Positions 10,391-23,375 of a stretch of DNA of 64,000 nucleotides are shown piece after piece; the stretch's first letter is position 1, and the number at the start of each line of letters is the position of its first letter. Origin of the DNA: Gymnopilus junonius (taxonomy: Eukaryota > Basidiomycota > Agaricomycetes > Agaricales > Galerinaceae); contig JADNYJ010000144.1 in the NCBI GenBank assembly GCA_015501075.1, forward strand, positions 1-64,000. The letters run 5' to 3'. Made by a program: the position numbers and the translations under genes. Below the pieces are notes generated by a model. That model was not told where the DNA came from and did no database searches. It saw only the letters and a program-made list of their open reading frames with translations.

Positions 10391-13015
10391 AGTAAGAATG
10401 AGAAGAGGGTGGTGGTGGTTTCGTAATTGAATAGAAATGAAAAAAAAAAGAACACTGCTTACTTCGACCGACTTTATCAAAGTGGAGTTTGAGGATTGTT
10501 TGTCCAGAATTTAGAGGATTGAAGGAAGTATAGTTGGCGGTGTTTAAGTGGTACTCATGAGCGTACAGAGTATATAGGTGAAGAAACCCGCACCGGCAGC
10601 CAAAGTGCAAGGGACAGATAGAAGATCCGCCAAGAACCCAGGACTCAACAACACGGTCGATTTAAACTACTGTACTGCGCTGTGCACACTGAAATTCGAA
10701 CAAGCGTCCATGATCCTAGGTCCACGACCAAAAAGATCCTCCAGGAATGTCGCCGGGAATCAAGGTGTATAGTTGGAGAGAGGACTATGCAAAGAAGTCG
10801 TTTGATATCACCAGAGAAAGGAGATTAAACCCCAAGCTTCAAGCCTCATGCAAGTTAGAACCCATTACGGTACCGGCGGCGGGATCCACTTGAACTCGAC
10901 GGGTTCGGAAAGACTGTAGAAGAGCATGGAAGTGTTGAGCGCATTGCAGAGAGAGACCTAGACCCCTGTTATTCTCAAGTGGCTGTTGAGAATAGAATAG
11001 AATAGAATAGGGGTGTTTTTTTTTTAGAATCCGGAGGAAGGCAAGGGAAGAAGAACTAAAATAGAAGATGATTTAATTGTTGTGAACCATCTTTTTCCTG
11101 TGCGTGCAGCGTTATAGTATGCGATAGGGTGAACAAGGTAAACCATTGATCACAAGTTGAATACGCTCCATAAAGGTTTCGCAGATGCATACATAGTGGA
11201 CAGTCATATAGACCTAGAGAGTATCAGCCACCGAAGTTGATCTTCCGTTATGTTTGGGCCAGGAAAAGCATGAGAAGTTTACGGATTTACTGGCTGTGGC
11301 TCTCTATACTCTATGTCGACGAGACCATCCTACCTAGAGTAGAGTAGAGCAGAACGACTTTGACCAAAAATAAGACAGCGGCTGAATGATAATTGCTCTC
11401 GAGTCGCGACGACTAACCAGACTGGAGTCACTGGAGAAAGACCTTGCACACTCGCGGCGACGAGTGTTCGGGGTGAAAAGACCCGTAGATGTAGGGCCAA
11501 CGAGAAGACCAACAGGTCAAAGTCGAGACGAGACAGATAAGGGGGCCCCAAGCTCCGAGCTACAAAAATACAAGCGTTTTCAAGCACTAGCGCGTATGAC
11601 TCTGAAGTGGACATATGCAGTCCTTAAGAGGCACATCTAGCTAGAAGCGTGTTGGCGAAGATTTTCCGAGAGGATCTACAGTCAGGGGGGCTTGAGATCT
11701 TTGAGAGTTCAGAGTTCAGACAGGGCCGCAGTTCGGAAAGAGAGAAAGCCAAAAGCCAATGAGAACAATGGATTGAATCCAATGGGAATTCCAGCAAGAG
11801 CGATGATTCGCAAGAGTCGTCGCGCGTGGGGTCATGATGGAGCTGCGCAGAGGGGTCCTTGACGACGACGACGACGACATTGATCTTAAGGGTTAAAAAT
11901 AAAAATATCTCGATTCGGGAGAGGTTGAGCGGAGTTGTAATCTTAGTGTCACGTGTAAGCACATTTATTTGTAGTGCGTCTTTTGATGTGTAGAATGGGA
12001 CGTCGAGTAACTGTATGTATGACGCAGGACAGTGTTCATCATATGCATGACAGTTGGTCGCATTCGAAGGGCGATTTGTTATTTTTCTGACACCGTCAAT
12101 TCATTGTCAAAGGCGATAAGAGGATCACGCAACCTGCACTAAATAACGCCACGCATCTCACATACATTCCAACTCCGCCCGACATAGCATGAGAAGCCAA
12201 AAAAACAAAAACGGAAATATCAATTGAATTTTCCCCGGCCTTCCCGCGAACAAAACATTTCACCGCCAGAAGGGGGACTCTTGGGCCTTATTCCAGTCTC
12301 GCGTATCTTTTAGTCCCTTCCCCCTGACTTGAACTTGTACCATTCCCTTGTCTGTATTGTATCGTGTAAACCTCCTACTCGTCCCTTCCCTTCTTTTCCT
12401 TTCGCTTTGGTTTAACTCTATCACATTCGTTTTCTTTGATACCCCCCAGCTATGCAACGGGTCTGGTCCACCTACCTCGAGGCTAATGCCAATGGGCCAC
12501 GTCGACCGGAAACGCCCGTAAGTAATTTGGGGGTTCTGCCCTTGCATCGCATGAGAAAGTTTCGGATTTCTGACGTAAAAAAAATTGTTTTTGCTTTTTG
12601 CTTGTTCCTTTCTCCCGTCTCCATTCAACCCCGTCATTGATCATCGCTGTCTGTCGTCCCTCCCTCCCTCCCACACCGTACGACTTGCACTCACCGCCCA
12701 TCCAACTTCCAACATCCAACTTCCAAAACATAAACAATCCAACAATCCAACTTTGAACGGCACTGCCGTGCTTCACACTTTCGTTTTTTTCCTTTCTTTA
12801 AATTCCCGACGTATTATTATCCTTGCCGTTGCGTTGCGTTGCGGGCGTCGTTTTTTTAGATGGATACGGGCAATTCTCCGTAAGTCCTCTCTGCTCTTTT
12901 ACGTCTACGTACCCCAGTTCTGATCAACTCTGTTCCTCTTTTACTGCTGCCGCTGTGCCTCTCCTCTTCCCTCTTCCTCCTTCCCTCTCATCATCATCAT
13001 CATCATCGCTGGACG
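10391..13015. other. 2.6-kb spacer, long tetraspanin leader
   Basis: No gene is supported. There is an (ACG)n run at about 11863-11879. From about 12290 the sequence becomes strongly pyrimidine-rich up to 13015, which looks like promoter and 5' leader of the tetraspanin gene. A small upstream frame starting at 12859 (MDTGNSP, followed by a GTAAGT donor) could be an upstream ORF or a leader exon, but no acceptor joins it in frame to the main ORF. Confidence 0.45.
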
Positions 13016-14519
13016 ATGCCATCGTCATCACCGCCTTCTCACCACCCCAGTCGAACCTCCATCGCCTCCGCCGCCAACTCCTCCTACTCCATCGCCAACT
13101 CCACACGCCACATCCTCTCCGACATGAACCACAACAACACTTCCTCCAGCGACTACGACGGCCTCCTCAACCCCCCCAAAGCCCCCTTCGCCTCTTCCTC
13201 CCCGGGTGGTGGCTTCCCCCGCAGCATATCCCACGATAACCTCTCCATCGCCTCCGGGACGACGGGGGATTTATCCCTGAGTGTGAATTACCTCCCGAGT
13301 AAATTCGGCTCGTTGAATCAGAGGAGGAGGAAGGGGTGGAAGAACGATGGTCCGAGGGTACCGAAGAATGGGGGTGGCCTCGATGCGTTCAAGGTGAATG
13401 AGGCGAGGATGCCGCAGGGTAAGCAGAGGTTGAGGTGGAATCGGTTCAAGTGGATATTATTCTTCTCCAATGCTTTGGTACGTATCCTCCACCCCCAGAT
13501 CGCCTGTTTCCTCTTATCCCCCCTTTTTGGTTTTTGCTTACGGGCCGCTGTTATCCCATTTCATTAGCTCTCCATATACGCCGTAGCAGCGCTGATAGTG
13601 TGCCTCCTTACCTGGTTCGACGTCTGGGACCACGCAGACGTCATCCGCGTCGGGAACCGCCCCGAACTGATCATATCCACCATCGCATCCTGCATCGGGA
13701 TAATCACCTCCATCATCGGCTGGGCCGGCATCCTGCTGAACAACCGCTCCTTCCTCGCCTGGTACACCTTCCTCAACTGGATCACCTTTGCCTTCCTCGT
13801 CACGCCGGGGTACATCACCTACCGGAAACGCACGTTCAACTTGGAAGGCAAGATCAACGCGCAGTGGTCCAGGGCCCTCGGGGCCGAGGGGAGGTTGAGG
13901 GTGCAGAATCAGTTGGAGTGCTGCGGGTATTTTTCGCCGTTTGTGGAAGCGACGGTGTCGCAGACGTGTTATGCGCGCACGGTGTTGGAAGGGTGTAAAG
14001 GGGTTTATTTGGATTATGAACGGTTTATTTTGAAGAGGTGGTTCGCGGCGTCGTTTATTCTGGTGCCGGTGCAGATTGCGGTGATTGTGGCGGGGTTGTT
14101 GTGTTCGGATCATATTACGTATAGGTTTGGAAAGGGGATGATGCCCGAGAGGTATAGGTTGAATTTAACGACGATGGCGGCTATTATGGAGAATTATGCA
14201 AAGTGGGCTTTCTTTTTTTTTTCTTGCTCTGTTCTGACTCTTATTTTTTATTATTTTTTTTTCATCTAGTCAACTAGCAGACCAATACGGCGCTGATATC
14301 GCCGACGACATCCTCCGTAAAACGAGAGACCGTAACAGCGGGAACGTCCCCTCCAATGACTCCGTCGCCTCCTTCACCATGGGCAGCATGGGCACCCCAG
14401 GCGGTATGGGTATGGGCATAGGCACAGGTGTGGAGACCCACTCCCCCATGGCGCCGTTCCATGCGAGGTATACCTCGGTGGGCAAGGGCGGTCCGGGGTC
14501 GGATAGTGGGATGCTGTGA
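13016..14519 (+). CDS. basidiomycete tetraspanin
   Basis: Three exons (13016-13477, 13568-14202, 14270-14519) encode 448 aa. A long Ser/Asn-rich cytosolic N-terminus (about 145 aa, with GLDAFKVNEARMPQGKQRLR) precedes four membrane helices: LLSIYAVAALIVCLLTW, IISTIASCIGIITSIIGW, YTFLNWITFAFLVTPGYI and LVPVQIAVIVAGLLC. The large loop between helices 3 and 4 carries the tetraspanin hallmark ECCGYFSPF plus two further cysteines (SQTCYART, LEGCKG), enough for two disulfides. The strongly conserved fungal stretch HITYRFGKGMMPERYRL and ANQLADQYGADIADDIL follow, then a Gly/Met-rich tail. Tetraspanins organise membrane microdomains; in plant-pathogenic fungi the PLS1 group is needed for appressorium function, and this longer basidiomycete type is usually labelled Tsp2 or Tsp3. 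The longest open N-terminus was used; an upstream start cannot be excluded. Confidence 0.9.
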
Positions 14520-17505
14520 TTTTTTTGTTTTTGCTGATTGGGTTCGGGGTGGGTTTGGTGTGTTTGGTGCGGTTGAGTTTGGGTCGGGTGGGGTGGGTTG
14601 AGTCGGGTCGCGCGCGGTGCTGTGCTGTGCTGTGCTGTGATGCGGTGTAGTGTGGATGAATTGGCTTGGATCTAGATTTGAGGAGGGGAGTGGGGTGTTG
14701 GGGATTCGGGCTGGTTCGTCCGTCCGTCCGGTGGGAGGGGATGTGGGAGCGTGCGTGTCGGCGATCGTCTGATGTGGTTCAAACGTTCAAATGATCGTCG
14801 CTTGGGCTGCCAAGTGTCATTGTCACTGTCCTTGTCATTTGCAGTGGTTGGCGGTCGACAAACAGCCAAATACCTTGGCTGGCGCAAGACACGTGACTAG
14901 TGATGCGTTATCAGATCCAGAGGACCCCCCAAGGTTACTCGTCTTTTCCGCCCCCATGCGTCATCAATCCACGGCTTTTCCCCGTCCACGCCGCTTCCCG
15001 CGCCCGCTCTTCCCTCCCTCCTTGTCCCGCCCACCTGCCCACCCCGCCGGTTCATCTTTATCATCCTCATTTTTTTACTTTTCGGAATTTCGGAATGTTT
15101 ATAGGCTATTATTGACCCCCTATTCGATCATTTTCACAACAACGTCTGCATTTTCTTACGTCATATACCACTGCCAGCCCATCCCTATCCCCATCCCAAG
15201 GCCTCCCACATCGCATACCACTAGCTCCTCTAACTTTTTTGCAACCACGGTCATTCGACATCGCCCGCTTATGCATTCGTTCGTTCGTCAGATTAGATTC
15301 GTCTTCTCCTCAATGCTATAGTCGCTCATCCAATCCTATCTATTGCGCGCTTTATGTCCCAAGCAACCCCTCCATCCACCCCTCCACCCCATCCATCCAT
15401 CCATCCATACATAGCATAGTAGCATCATACAGATATCGTCCCTCCACCTATTAATCCGCCTTGATGTCTTCCCTGTCTTGTCCAATCCTGCTGCATCCCG
15501 CATCCCATTCCATCCCATTTCCTTTCCCGTTTCGATTTCATTTCGATTTCCTTTCCTTTCCCGTTCTACTCCATTTCGATTTCATTAAATCAACACGCCC
15601 ACGATACCCCTATTGATACCACCCCCCTGATCTCAAAAGACGGTGGGAGAAGAAGGATGAAGAAGAAGAAAAAAAATTTTTTTTTGGATTCTCTTTTTAG
15701 CTGTTTATTCCTCTATACTTATACTTTTTATCGCTCACCATCGTCCCCCCCATTTCCCATCCTCTGTCCATCCATCCGTCCTCCATCCATCCATCCATCC
15801 ATCCGTTTTGACCACGCCGTCACCATCCTTATTCCGTTCTACCTGCAGGCCAGCTTTGGTCTGATATGGGCTGGTTAGGCGTCTGAGATTCGCTCTCTTT
15901 TTAGTCGAGATTATCCTTTGGAATTCTTCTTCTTTCTCTTCTTCCTTCCTCTCTTCCTCTTTCGCTCTTTCTTCTTCGACTTCGGGTTTGGGTTTGGCTT
16001 CGACTTTAGCTTCGACTTCGACCTTGGCTTCGACTTTGACTTCAACTTTGGCTTTGGCTTTGGCTTCGAACTATTCAATGGGGTGTATGAGTATGAATAC
16101 GAGTACGAATGACGAGTAGTATAGTAGTAGTAGTAGTATTATTCCCTTTTTTTTTCTTCTATTTCCTTTCAGTGCTTTACGTATCTCAATCTATTTCTCT
16201 TCTCTCTCTCTCTGTGTGTGTGTGTATGTCACCCTCTATTTCTCTTTCTAAGTTTCTTGGCATGGTTAGGGCAGTACAATTTTAATTCTAAATGGCCAAG
16301 GTAGGCAGTATAGTGAGCGACTTTAGATGGGTTTCTCGTGGGGCCTGAATCTCATCTCCATATTGTGTGCAGTGATTCACATTTTGATTATGACTTGTCT
16401 TCGATTCATTTTTAATTATCAAGTTAGTAGGAGAATAAGAGAATAAGAGCCCGTTGTACTTGATCCTTTCAAGTTCTAGACTTTGGAGTAAGTTTGTAAG
16501 CTGGTGTCGACTGTCTAAAGCCGCTCCGGAGATCTGTTCCTTGTTGATTGTCTACTTGTGCTTTTACTTTTGCTTTTTTACTTGTGCCTGTGCTTCATTG
16601 TCCGTTTTCTACTTCATCGTTTCCTTCGCTCTTCATCGTCTGCTTCTACTTCCTCTCCTGCTTCCACCTCTCCCTTACTTTCTGCTCCATCGGTGATCAT
16701 CATCATCATCGTCATCATCATAAAGCAGCCTCTCTTCTCTCCCCCCGAGGCAAATTTGATCTTCCTTTGATCTTAATCTTACCAATTTTACCACATGTGC
16801 ATACATACTGGAAGCTAGCCATCCAAGGCTAGGATGATAAGTCAAGAAATACAAATCGATGCAAAGCAGAAGGCGCCTGTCTTGTCAAGTCGCATTTCGG
16901 GCCTCGGCTTTCTGCGTAGCCTGATGTAGCACAGCGAGTTCAAGTCGGTACTCCCCTTCCTCAGAGTCGCGGGTCACTGCATCCTCGTCCTCATCCTCAT
17001 CCTCACCTCCCAGCTTTCCCCAATGTTGAAGTCTGAAAATATGCAGTGTGGTACTTACCCACCCTTGGTATGCATGGTATAGAACATCCTCACGGAGTAT
17101 TCTAAAAACAGATCGATCGCTCTTCAACGACTTTAATTACCATTACCTAATTCTGGAAGTTGTATTTAAACGCCAGGAAAAACCTTTAACACCCTGTTGG
17201 TAGGTTCAGTACTTAGTGCGGGTCTGGCACAGAGAGCCTAGAGAACTTTAGATATCCCGAGCAAAGCATATACAACCAATGTCAAATACTTATTATCCAC
17301 CCCACGTATGCTTCCTTATGTCTGTGAATAATAAAATAAATGTATATAGATATAATTGTAGTTCTATCATCTACGGAGGAGAAGCACATTAGGAAGTGCG
17401 TATGTATGCTACGCATAAATAAATAGTAAAATAATGAAAAGATATGCTGAAAGAGCGTCTTCGACTAGTTTTTCTTCTGAAGCCCAAATTAAACCACCCC
17501 ACAGA
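14520..17505. other. 3-kb simple-sequence-rich spacer
   Basis: There is no gene I can support. It contains a (GCTGT)n run at about 14618-14640, TCCG repeats near 14720, and (ATCC)n tracts at about 15390-15412 and 15765-15804. It also has an imperfect GGCTTTG/GGCTTCGAC tandem at 15982-16072, CT and GT runs at 16196-16227, and CAT repeats near 16700. Open frames through these tracts (Phe/Gly-rich, His-rich) are translation of repeats. Confidence 0.55.
15982..16072. repeat. imperfect GGCTTYG/GAC tandem repeat
   Basis: About 15 degenerate 6-mer units (GGTTTG, GGCTTC, GACTTT) are arranged head to tail. Translation gives a Phe/Gly/Asp string, so the open frame over it is not a gene. Confidence 0.6.
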
Positions 17506-20164
17506 TTAAATGTAGCACTTGTATTGCGGAGCGCTTTGGCCTTGCCATCCAACTGTATATCGAGGGATTTTAATGAGACAATTACTAACAATCAGACGTA
17601 ATAGCGGCACTTACCACACTGCCAGCAATCGAACACATGTTCAGGATCGCTATTATAGGCGTTATTGTTAGTATTTGAGACAATTTAATAATATGTCAAG
17701 CTCGACAACTCACTACTTGTTCTTTATTTGAAGTAGCCTTTCGTACTTTGAGTTCCAGAATGAAACTACGAAGAAAAAAGGTTAGTTAGGTTGGGAGTGA
17801 AATACTGGAAGACATTGACATACATTGGTAATTTGGCTCATGAACGGCAGCCTCATTCTGATAATACCATATATCAGTAGTCAAGCCATCGATTCATCAG
17901 ATGGGTTCGGCAACACTTACAACGTATGCTCCAGAGCTTGGCGTAATCGCCCGCAAAAAGTCTGCCGCTTTTGTACTCGCCGCGTATGCCGCTTGCTTAT
18001 CCGCTAGTGTGGCATTGAATTCCCATGTGTTGGTTAGGATGACCTGCAATATCGAACGTCTTTCAGAGCACATTCATACCAGGTCATATCAAATGGACGT
18101 ACGTGATAAAGCGATGTTCTCCAGACTGGGTTGACACTAGTCACTGCATCCGGCTGGTTGGCGGCAAATGGAGTCGTCATGCATACTTGGGAGAAGCTGG
18201 AGCTATTGAAAGCGTTCAGCATGGCTTCCAAGAGCTGAGCTCGACTTTGTGCAGTCGCGTGGTTGGCTGCTGGAATAAGACGGGAGCCCATCGCAATCGG
18301 CAGTCCGATGTTCTAATAAAAACATATTCGTTATTATCATTTCAAGGAGAAATGGTATTGACTTACATCTTGAACGCCAGCCGTTCCACCAACCCACTCG
18401 TGGAACCAATCCAGGAAGGTGGGGACTTGGGTGACACTCGATACTCCCCCTAGTTTCTCCGTTAAGCTGATGAGGGATTGCATCGATTCCTGACCTTGTT
18501 GGGTGGTGAGGTTGGGGTTGAGCAAGACCATGTTGCCTTCTGTGGGCTGGAAGTTATGTGAGATTATGGGGGACAATTGACCGAGTATTAAAACACTTAC
18601 TGTGAAGTAACCTCCCCATCCCTGCTTCGCCAATGCGGTAACATTGTCGATATATACCGACAAGACCTGTCTCAAATTCGCATCCGAAACTGGCCAGTTG
18701 ATATTGGCACTAGTGTATGTTAGGTAAAGCACTCAACCACGCTCAAAGTATACCCAAACTCACACTTGGAAAGTCGAAGCAGGAGACGATTTCACGGTGA
18801 CTTCAAGCACGACTCCAAAGGTTCCTCCACCTCCACCGCGGAGTGCCCAGAAAAGGTCCGAGTTCTGACAAGCGTTGGCCGTGCGTAAAACACCATCTGG
18901 GGTGACAATCTGATACTGAAGCTAATATAGAGGGTCAATAAGTTAAATTGGAAAGTTAGCATGTAGCGCTTACAGCGCGATCGGCACCCATTCCAAGAGT
19001 AGGAGAAAGCGCAGAGTGGCCACCTCCCTATACAAATGAACATTAGCAACGGCCAATGACGAGTCGCAGATAAACTGACCTGATACCAACCGCCTGTAGC
19101 TCCGACAGATTGATCAGAGCCACCGATAAGGATCATGTTGTTGTCGTGGGCGAATTGATATATTTCTTGGAATTGCGAACCGGCCTATTTGAAATAAATT
19201 AGCTTGTGCTCAAGCCCGCCATGTTGTATCGTTACCGCATAGGTCACGGCAGATTGAGGTGCTGTCTTCAATGAGCATCCGTCGGGAATGAATTTAGAAT
19301 TGAGAGATAACTAATGCAAAACGATGAGCATGATAGAAATAATTCTACGCTTGGATTAACTCACAGATTTCATGTTATGCATCTACATTCCCAAGCATTG
19401 TCAGTGAACTATCCAACGATGAGGATAAATTTAATATACCCATAGCCCGAGTGCTCCTGGACCAGCGCTACGTCCCTTGAAATCATGCTAGAATACTTAT
19501 GAGCAGGGAATAAATGCTATTTGTAGAAGGACTGACCCCCGTGTTCTTGACTACGAGTCTAACCCCGGTTGATTTTGAAAACTTCAGCGCCGCCACAACG
19601 TCACTTGCGTTTTTCACATCAATCTAGGAACTTCGATCAAAAGTAGAACTCGGTCAGAAATAGAAAATCACTGACATAGAAGTTAGGAACGCTGCCTTGC
19701 TTGCAGTCAGCCGGTGGTTCGAAGGCAAGAGGGTTCGTCGGATTTGACCAATCCAAGTCACATTGGTCTCCCGTGGACATACATGACCCGTAATTGGTCT
19801 GACGAGCGAGGGAACATAACGTAAGTCAAGTTAGATCACCAGCAGTCGACTGTTCGGCATACCGCATCGTAGGATCCAAAGAATTGACTGCGGTTTACTA
19901 GAAAAAAACTTTTAGCAACAAATCAACTTGGGATCCGCATGAATACATACAGTGGCTATTGAAAGAATTTTGTTCAACAAAGGTGCATTCAGGTGCATCG
20001 GGAGTAACGTGTTTCCCATTGAACGACGAAAAGCATGGTTGTGCGAAGGGAATTCCAGGGAAAAGTCGACCGCCAACAGTGGCATTCAACTTTGCCCAGT
20101 CCTGTGAAGTCTGGGCGAGGGCAGGTAGTGCTGCTATACCTAAGGAAAGAGCGAGAGAAAGCAT
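17506..20164 (-). CDS. secreted berberine-bridge-type FAD-linked oxidase
   Basis: Eighteen exons join in frame to 568 aa: 20164-19951, 19897-19863, 19798-19676, 19623-19537, 19487-19440, 19382-19365, 19310-19236, 19184-19080, 19027-18974, 18921-18764, 18709-18601, 18546-18367, 18312-18103, 18043-17921, 17857-17824, 17765-17714, 17649-17615 and 17552-17506. Residues 1-18 ([18 protein letters not shown]) are a signal peptide. The FAD_binding_4 domain shows NTGHDFKGRS, whose His is the expected site of covalent flavin attachment, then [20 protein letters not shown] and [17 protein letters not shown]. The second covalent Cys of plant-type enzymes is absent (GWYQGGGHS), so a single flavin link is likely. 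The C-terminal BBE motif is clear: [20 protein letters not shown], then DCWQCVGW. Such enzymes oxidise sugars, alcohols or alkaloid-like substrates with O2; the substrate here is unknown. The gene appears intact. Confidence 0.9.
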
Positions 20165-20198
20165 GGTGCTGATGAGTTCAATCGCATTCACCAAGCTG

Positions 20199-20207
20199 TA
20201 TTATATA
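20199..20207 (-). promoter_or_regulatory. TATA-like box of the FAD oxidase gene
   Basis: On the minus strand this reads TATATAATA, about 35-43 bases before the ATG. It implies a very short 5' leader. It is supported by position and sequence only. Confidence 0.35.
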
Positions 20208-23200
20208 CGTACAAAAAAGCGGATGGGATAGCAGGGCGCAGCTTGCCTCGGAGCAGCCCCTGCTCTGCCATCCTGAAACTGCAAGACCTGGAGCAGATTA
20301 CTTCGGCTACGAATAGACGCTAAGAGTCATGGTACGCAGATACTGCATACTATCAATGAGCAGTGCAGCACGAAACTGTCAATGGACGGTGTTAGTGTTT
20401 CAATCACGATGGTACCTCGCATGCTATACACTTACCCGCAGCACCGGGCCCATTCTGAGAGATTTCACCGGAATTTGTCTTTTTTGCATTGTATCTCCCG
20501 TCGATGGGAGTGACGACCAGTGTCGGTTTACCACTTCTTCGGAATGATGAATTCAGATCTTGCTGCGAACATTTCTCATCAAGTAATCGGCATATTCAGG
20601 TGAAACTAGTACCCGATGGGATGGGGAGCCTCGATGCTTGTAAGAGGAGTCACTCACGGCCGCAACAGGTTGACAACGAAAATTGACGAGATCAATGATC
20701 GCTTTCTGGTAACGTAATATAAGCGGAGATCATATTTGATGATTGGCCGAGCGGAACACAGGTATTCTCCGCCCAACGTTCTAGGCTGTGCCGAGGATCC
20801 CATCCTAACTTTGGGATCAATCGGAATCCAATTAGATTCGAAGTCACTTTTAGCACACGATTGGCGGTATAACACAAGAAGATGAACTTCGCGAGTAACT
20901 CAAATATCCTTAATATCACCAGGCATGGAATTTTCGGACACTCACGAATCAATTGTCATTCTACCATTTGTTATTTATATCCATGGCGATGACGAGATGA
21001 AGTCAGCAGAGTCCGGTCGTGGATATTTTTTTACCTTTTATGGCTCTCGCACTGTATTACTTAACACAGGCTTGAGATGCGCCAAGATTTGGGTCGAGCG
21101 CCGGCAACGTCGTATCGACTAAATATATCCTACCCGTCCCCAGTCGGTCACTCCTGATCAAGTGCCGCCGACAACGCATCAGTTAATCCTATGCCCAATT
21201 CCTACACGCTTTGAATGTTCAGAACAAGTGGGTTTTACGTTTCAATTGGCCCGCTAATTCAATCTTAACTTGGGATGGCTTCCCGTTTGAAGAATTAGCC
21301 GGATTTTTAATCCTGACAGGCAATGATGATGGGTAAATCATCGAAGATATATTTTAGCCTTAATCCAGACACGACGAACTGAAGATAGGTCCTGTGCAGA
21401 TAATAATATTTATAGTTCGAAGCTATTGGCCTTTAGTAGTAAGAACTTCTCATCATCCCGACATTGCCTAGGCACAGTTCCGAATTAAATTTAATCTACA
21501 TTCTAGGCCTTGTACAGAGATACGCGGCGCGTTAACAAGGCACACTCGCGTAGTTCCAGCTTCAAAATCTACCTGTCTCCTCGAAAAAGAGGTCTTCAGT
21601 GATATTGATAATCCCGGTGACATAGTACATAGGCACGATCTGCTTGATAATAATAAGCGCATTTTCGGGCGTTCAAGCTAGAAGGGGATCATTTATCCCC
21701 GTTTTCATTCACCCCTACAACCCAAGGATTCGTGATTGGGCCGCCAGAAAATGATGCATTAAACAATTTACCTTGATGGATGGTAGCTACACAGGCGTTT
21801 TCAGTAACGCGGCCTACTTCTGTACAGACTGAATCGTATCTGATTACAAGGGGGTGGAATAACGATCACACACAGGACGGAGGTAACAAAGGCCATCTTG
21901 CTCACCGAACGTTTGAAAAGAGAAAGCGGAGCGCGCATTATGCAACGGGCTATGCGAGGAATAGACATGCACACACGATAGTGACAAGATGGGGAAAAAA
22001 GACCTAAAAAGGACTATGAACGGTCATAGCTATAAAACAAGACTTTTTATCTTTCTCATCTATTGTGTAATGAAAAGGGGTTGGGAGGAGAAGACGTACC
22101 AATTCGTCCGCAGGAGTTCCATTCAGGTCGTTGTCAAGTCGTTATCGATGCGATACATTGTCAAGAAGCTACCATCTTGCTCTAGCCTTGGAGCTGATAA
22201 GGTATGGATCACGTACTCTCACGCATACCTGGGGTAAATCTCCATAACTTTCGAAAAGGTCGTCCTCGCCTAGTTCCAAGATCTCTTCATACCTTGGCTT
22301 TTCCTATTTACGATGGCGCAGCATGTGATTGAGAACGGGCGGAAGGGAGTAATTCAAGTGAGCGCGAGCAAGGAAGCGAATCAAGGAGGTAAAACACTCA
22401 CACGTATTGTTTTCTTTCCCTCCAGTTCGTCTCCAATGGGTGCTCAATGTCACAAATTTCAAGCTTTTCTTACGTACTTTTCAAACCGATAAGTAGGCGT
22501 TGTCACCGCTGGAGGAATAAGACATGAGCATGGTGATAGTGAAGAATGGAAGAATGAAGCTGACATTAGCTTTTTCTGTCATTGATTTTGGGTTTGGGTT
22601 GAATGCTCGAGTGTATATAATACCGTGGTCATAGGATGCGCACCGGGGGCGGAAGGACGCAAGAAAGTAAGGAAACGATTAATGAAGGGTTACGCCCGAA
22701 TATGAGCGGCATGAGTATCGCTTAGTAGTATTGCAGCCTAAAAGAGGGGAGATGTGATAGGCAGAGTGTGCAACAAAGCCCTGAGCAGAGTCCGTGTTCA
22801 CCTTGGGAATAATTCATTTCCCTCCGTTTCTCTTGTAACTGTCCCTCATCCTCTTTGTCCATTTAAACTTCCAAAACGCCAGAACAAACCACTTTCCGTG
22901 TCTAATAATAAGTATCTGCCCTTTGTTCAGGAATTTCTACGCCTAACGAGGCGAAAAGAAAGCCTCACCAGACAAAGATCATGTTTGAGGATGTAGCCAC
23001 TATCACGCTATATTTGTTCCGCTGCTTCTTTCGGTTCTCTTCACGATGTCGGAAGGCGCAGTCTGTCACTGCGGACACCTGCCATTGATGTCGTTGGCTT
23101 TGAATGGCGAGTGTGAAAAGGGAAGACTGTAAGAAACGTGACATGTAACGCGTTACAAGACGCGCCTCGGCCCTCGGACCTGCCTTACCCGGTGACTTTC

Positions 23201-23361
23201 CACCATTAACCTCGAAGTTGTCTACTGCAATACGCCTCCCTTATCTCATTACCATTCGGCCTCCTACTTAACGCCAGTTTCTAGCTTGACATAAACTCCA
23301 TTTTATCATTAAATCGTTTGTACAAATAGTCATTCCGAAATCCCCGATCATTTATCAATAC
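20208..23361. other. 3.1-kb spacer without supported genes
   Basis: Scattered short frames on both strands have no splice context or familiar sequence. I saw no inverted termini or tandem repeats. The promoter of the oxidase lies at the left end. Confidence 0.4.
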
Positions 23362-23375
23362 TCCGATGGCTTTAT

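Noticed and set aside
12823..13998. Several long frames on both strands over the tetraspanin gene
   Set aside because: They are GC-rich shadow frames; only one frame carries the four helices and the CCG motif.
15918..16112. Phe/Gly/Asp-rich frame
   Set aside because: It is translation of the GGCTTYG tandem repeat, without start context or introns.
16548..16832. His-rich frame
   Set aside because: It is produced by a CAT/ATC microsatellite near 16700.
16885..17127. 80-aa minus-strand frame with an acidic run
   Set aside because: It has no ATG, no family resemblance, and the acidic run comes from a CTCATC repeat.
21780..22237. Plus-strand frames in the spacer after the oxidase
   Set aside because: There are no splice sites, no homology I recognise and no sensible composition.
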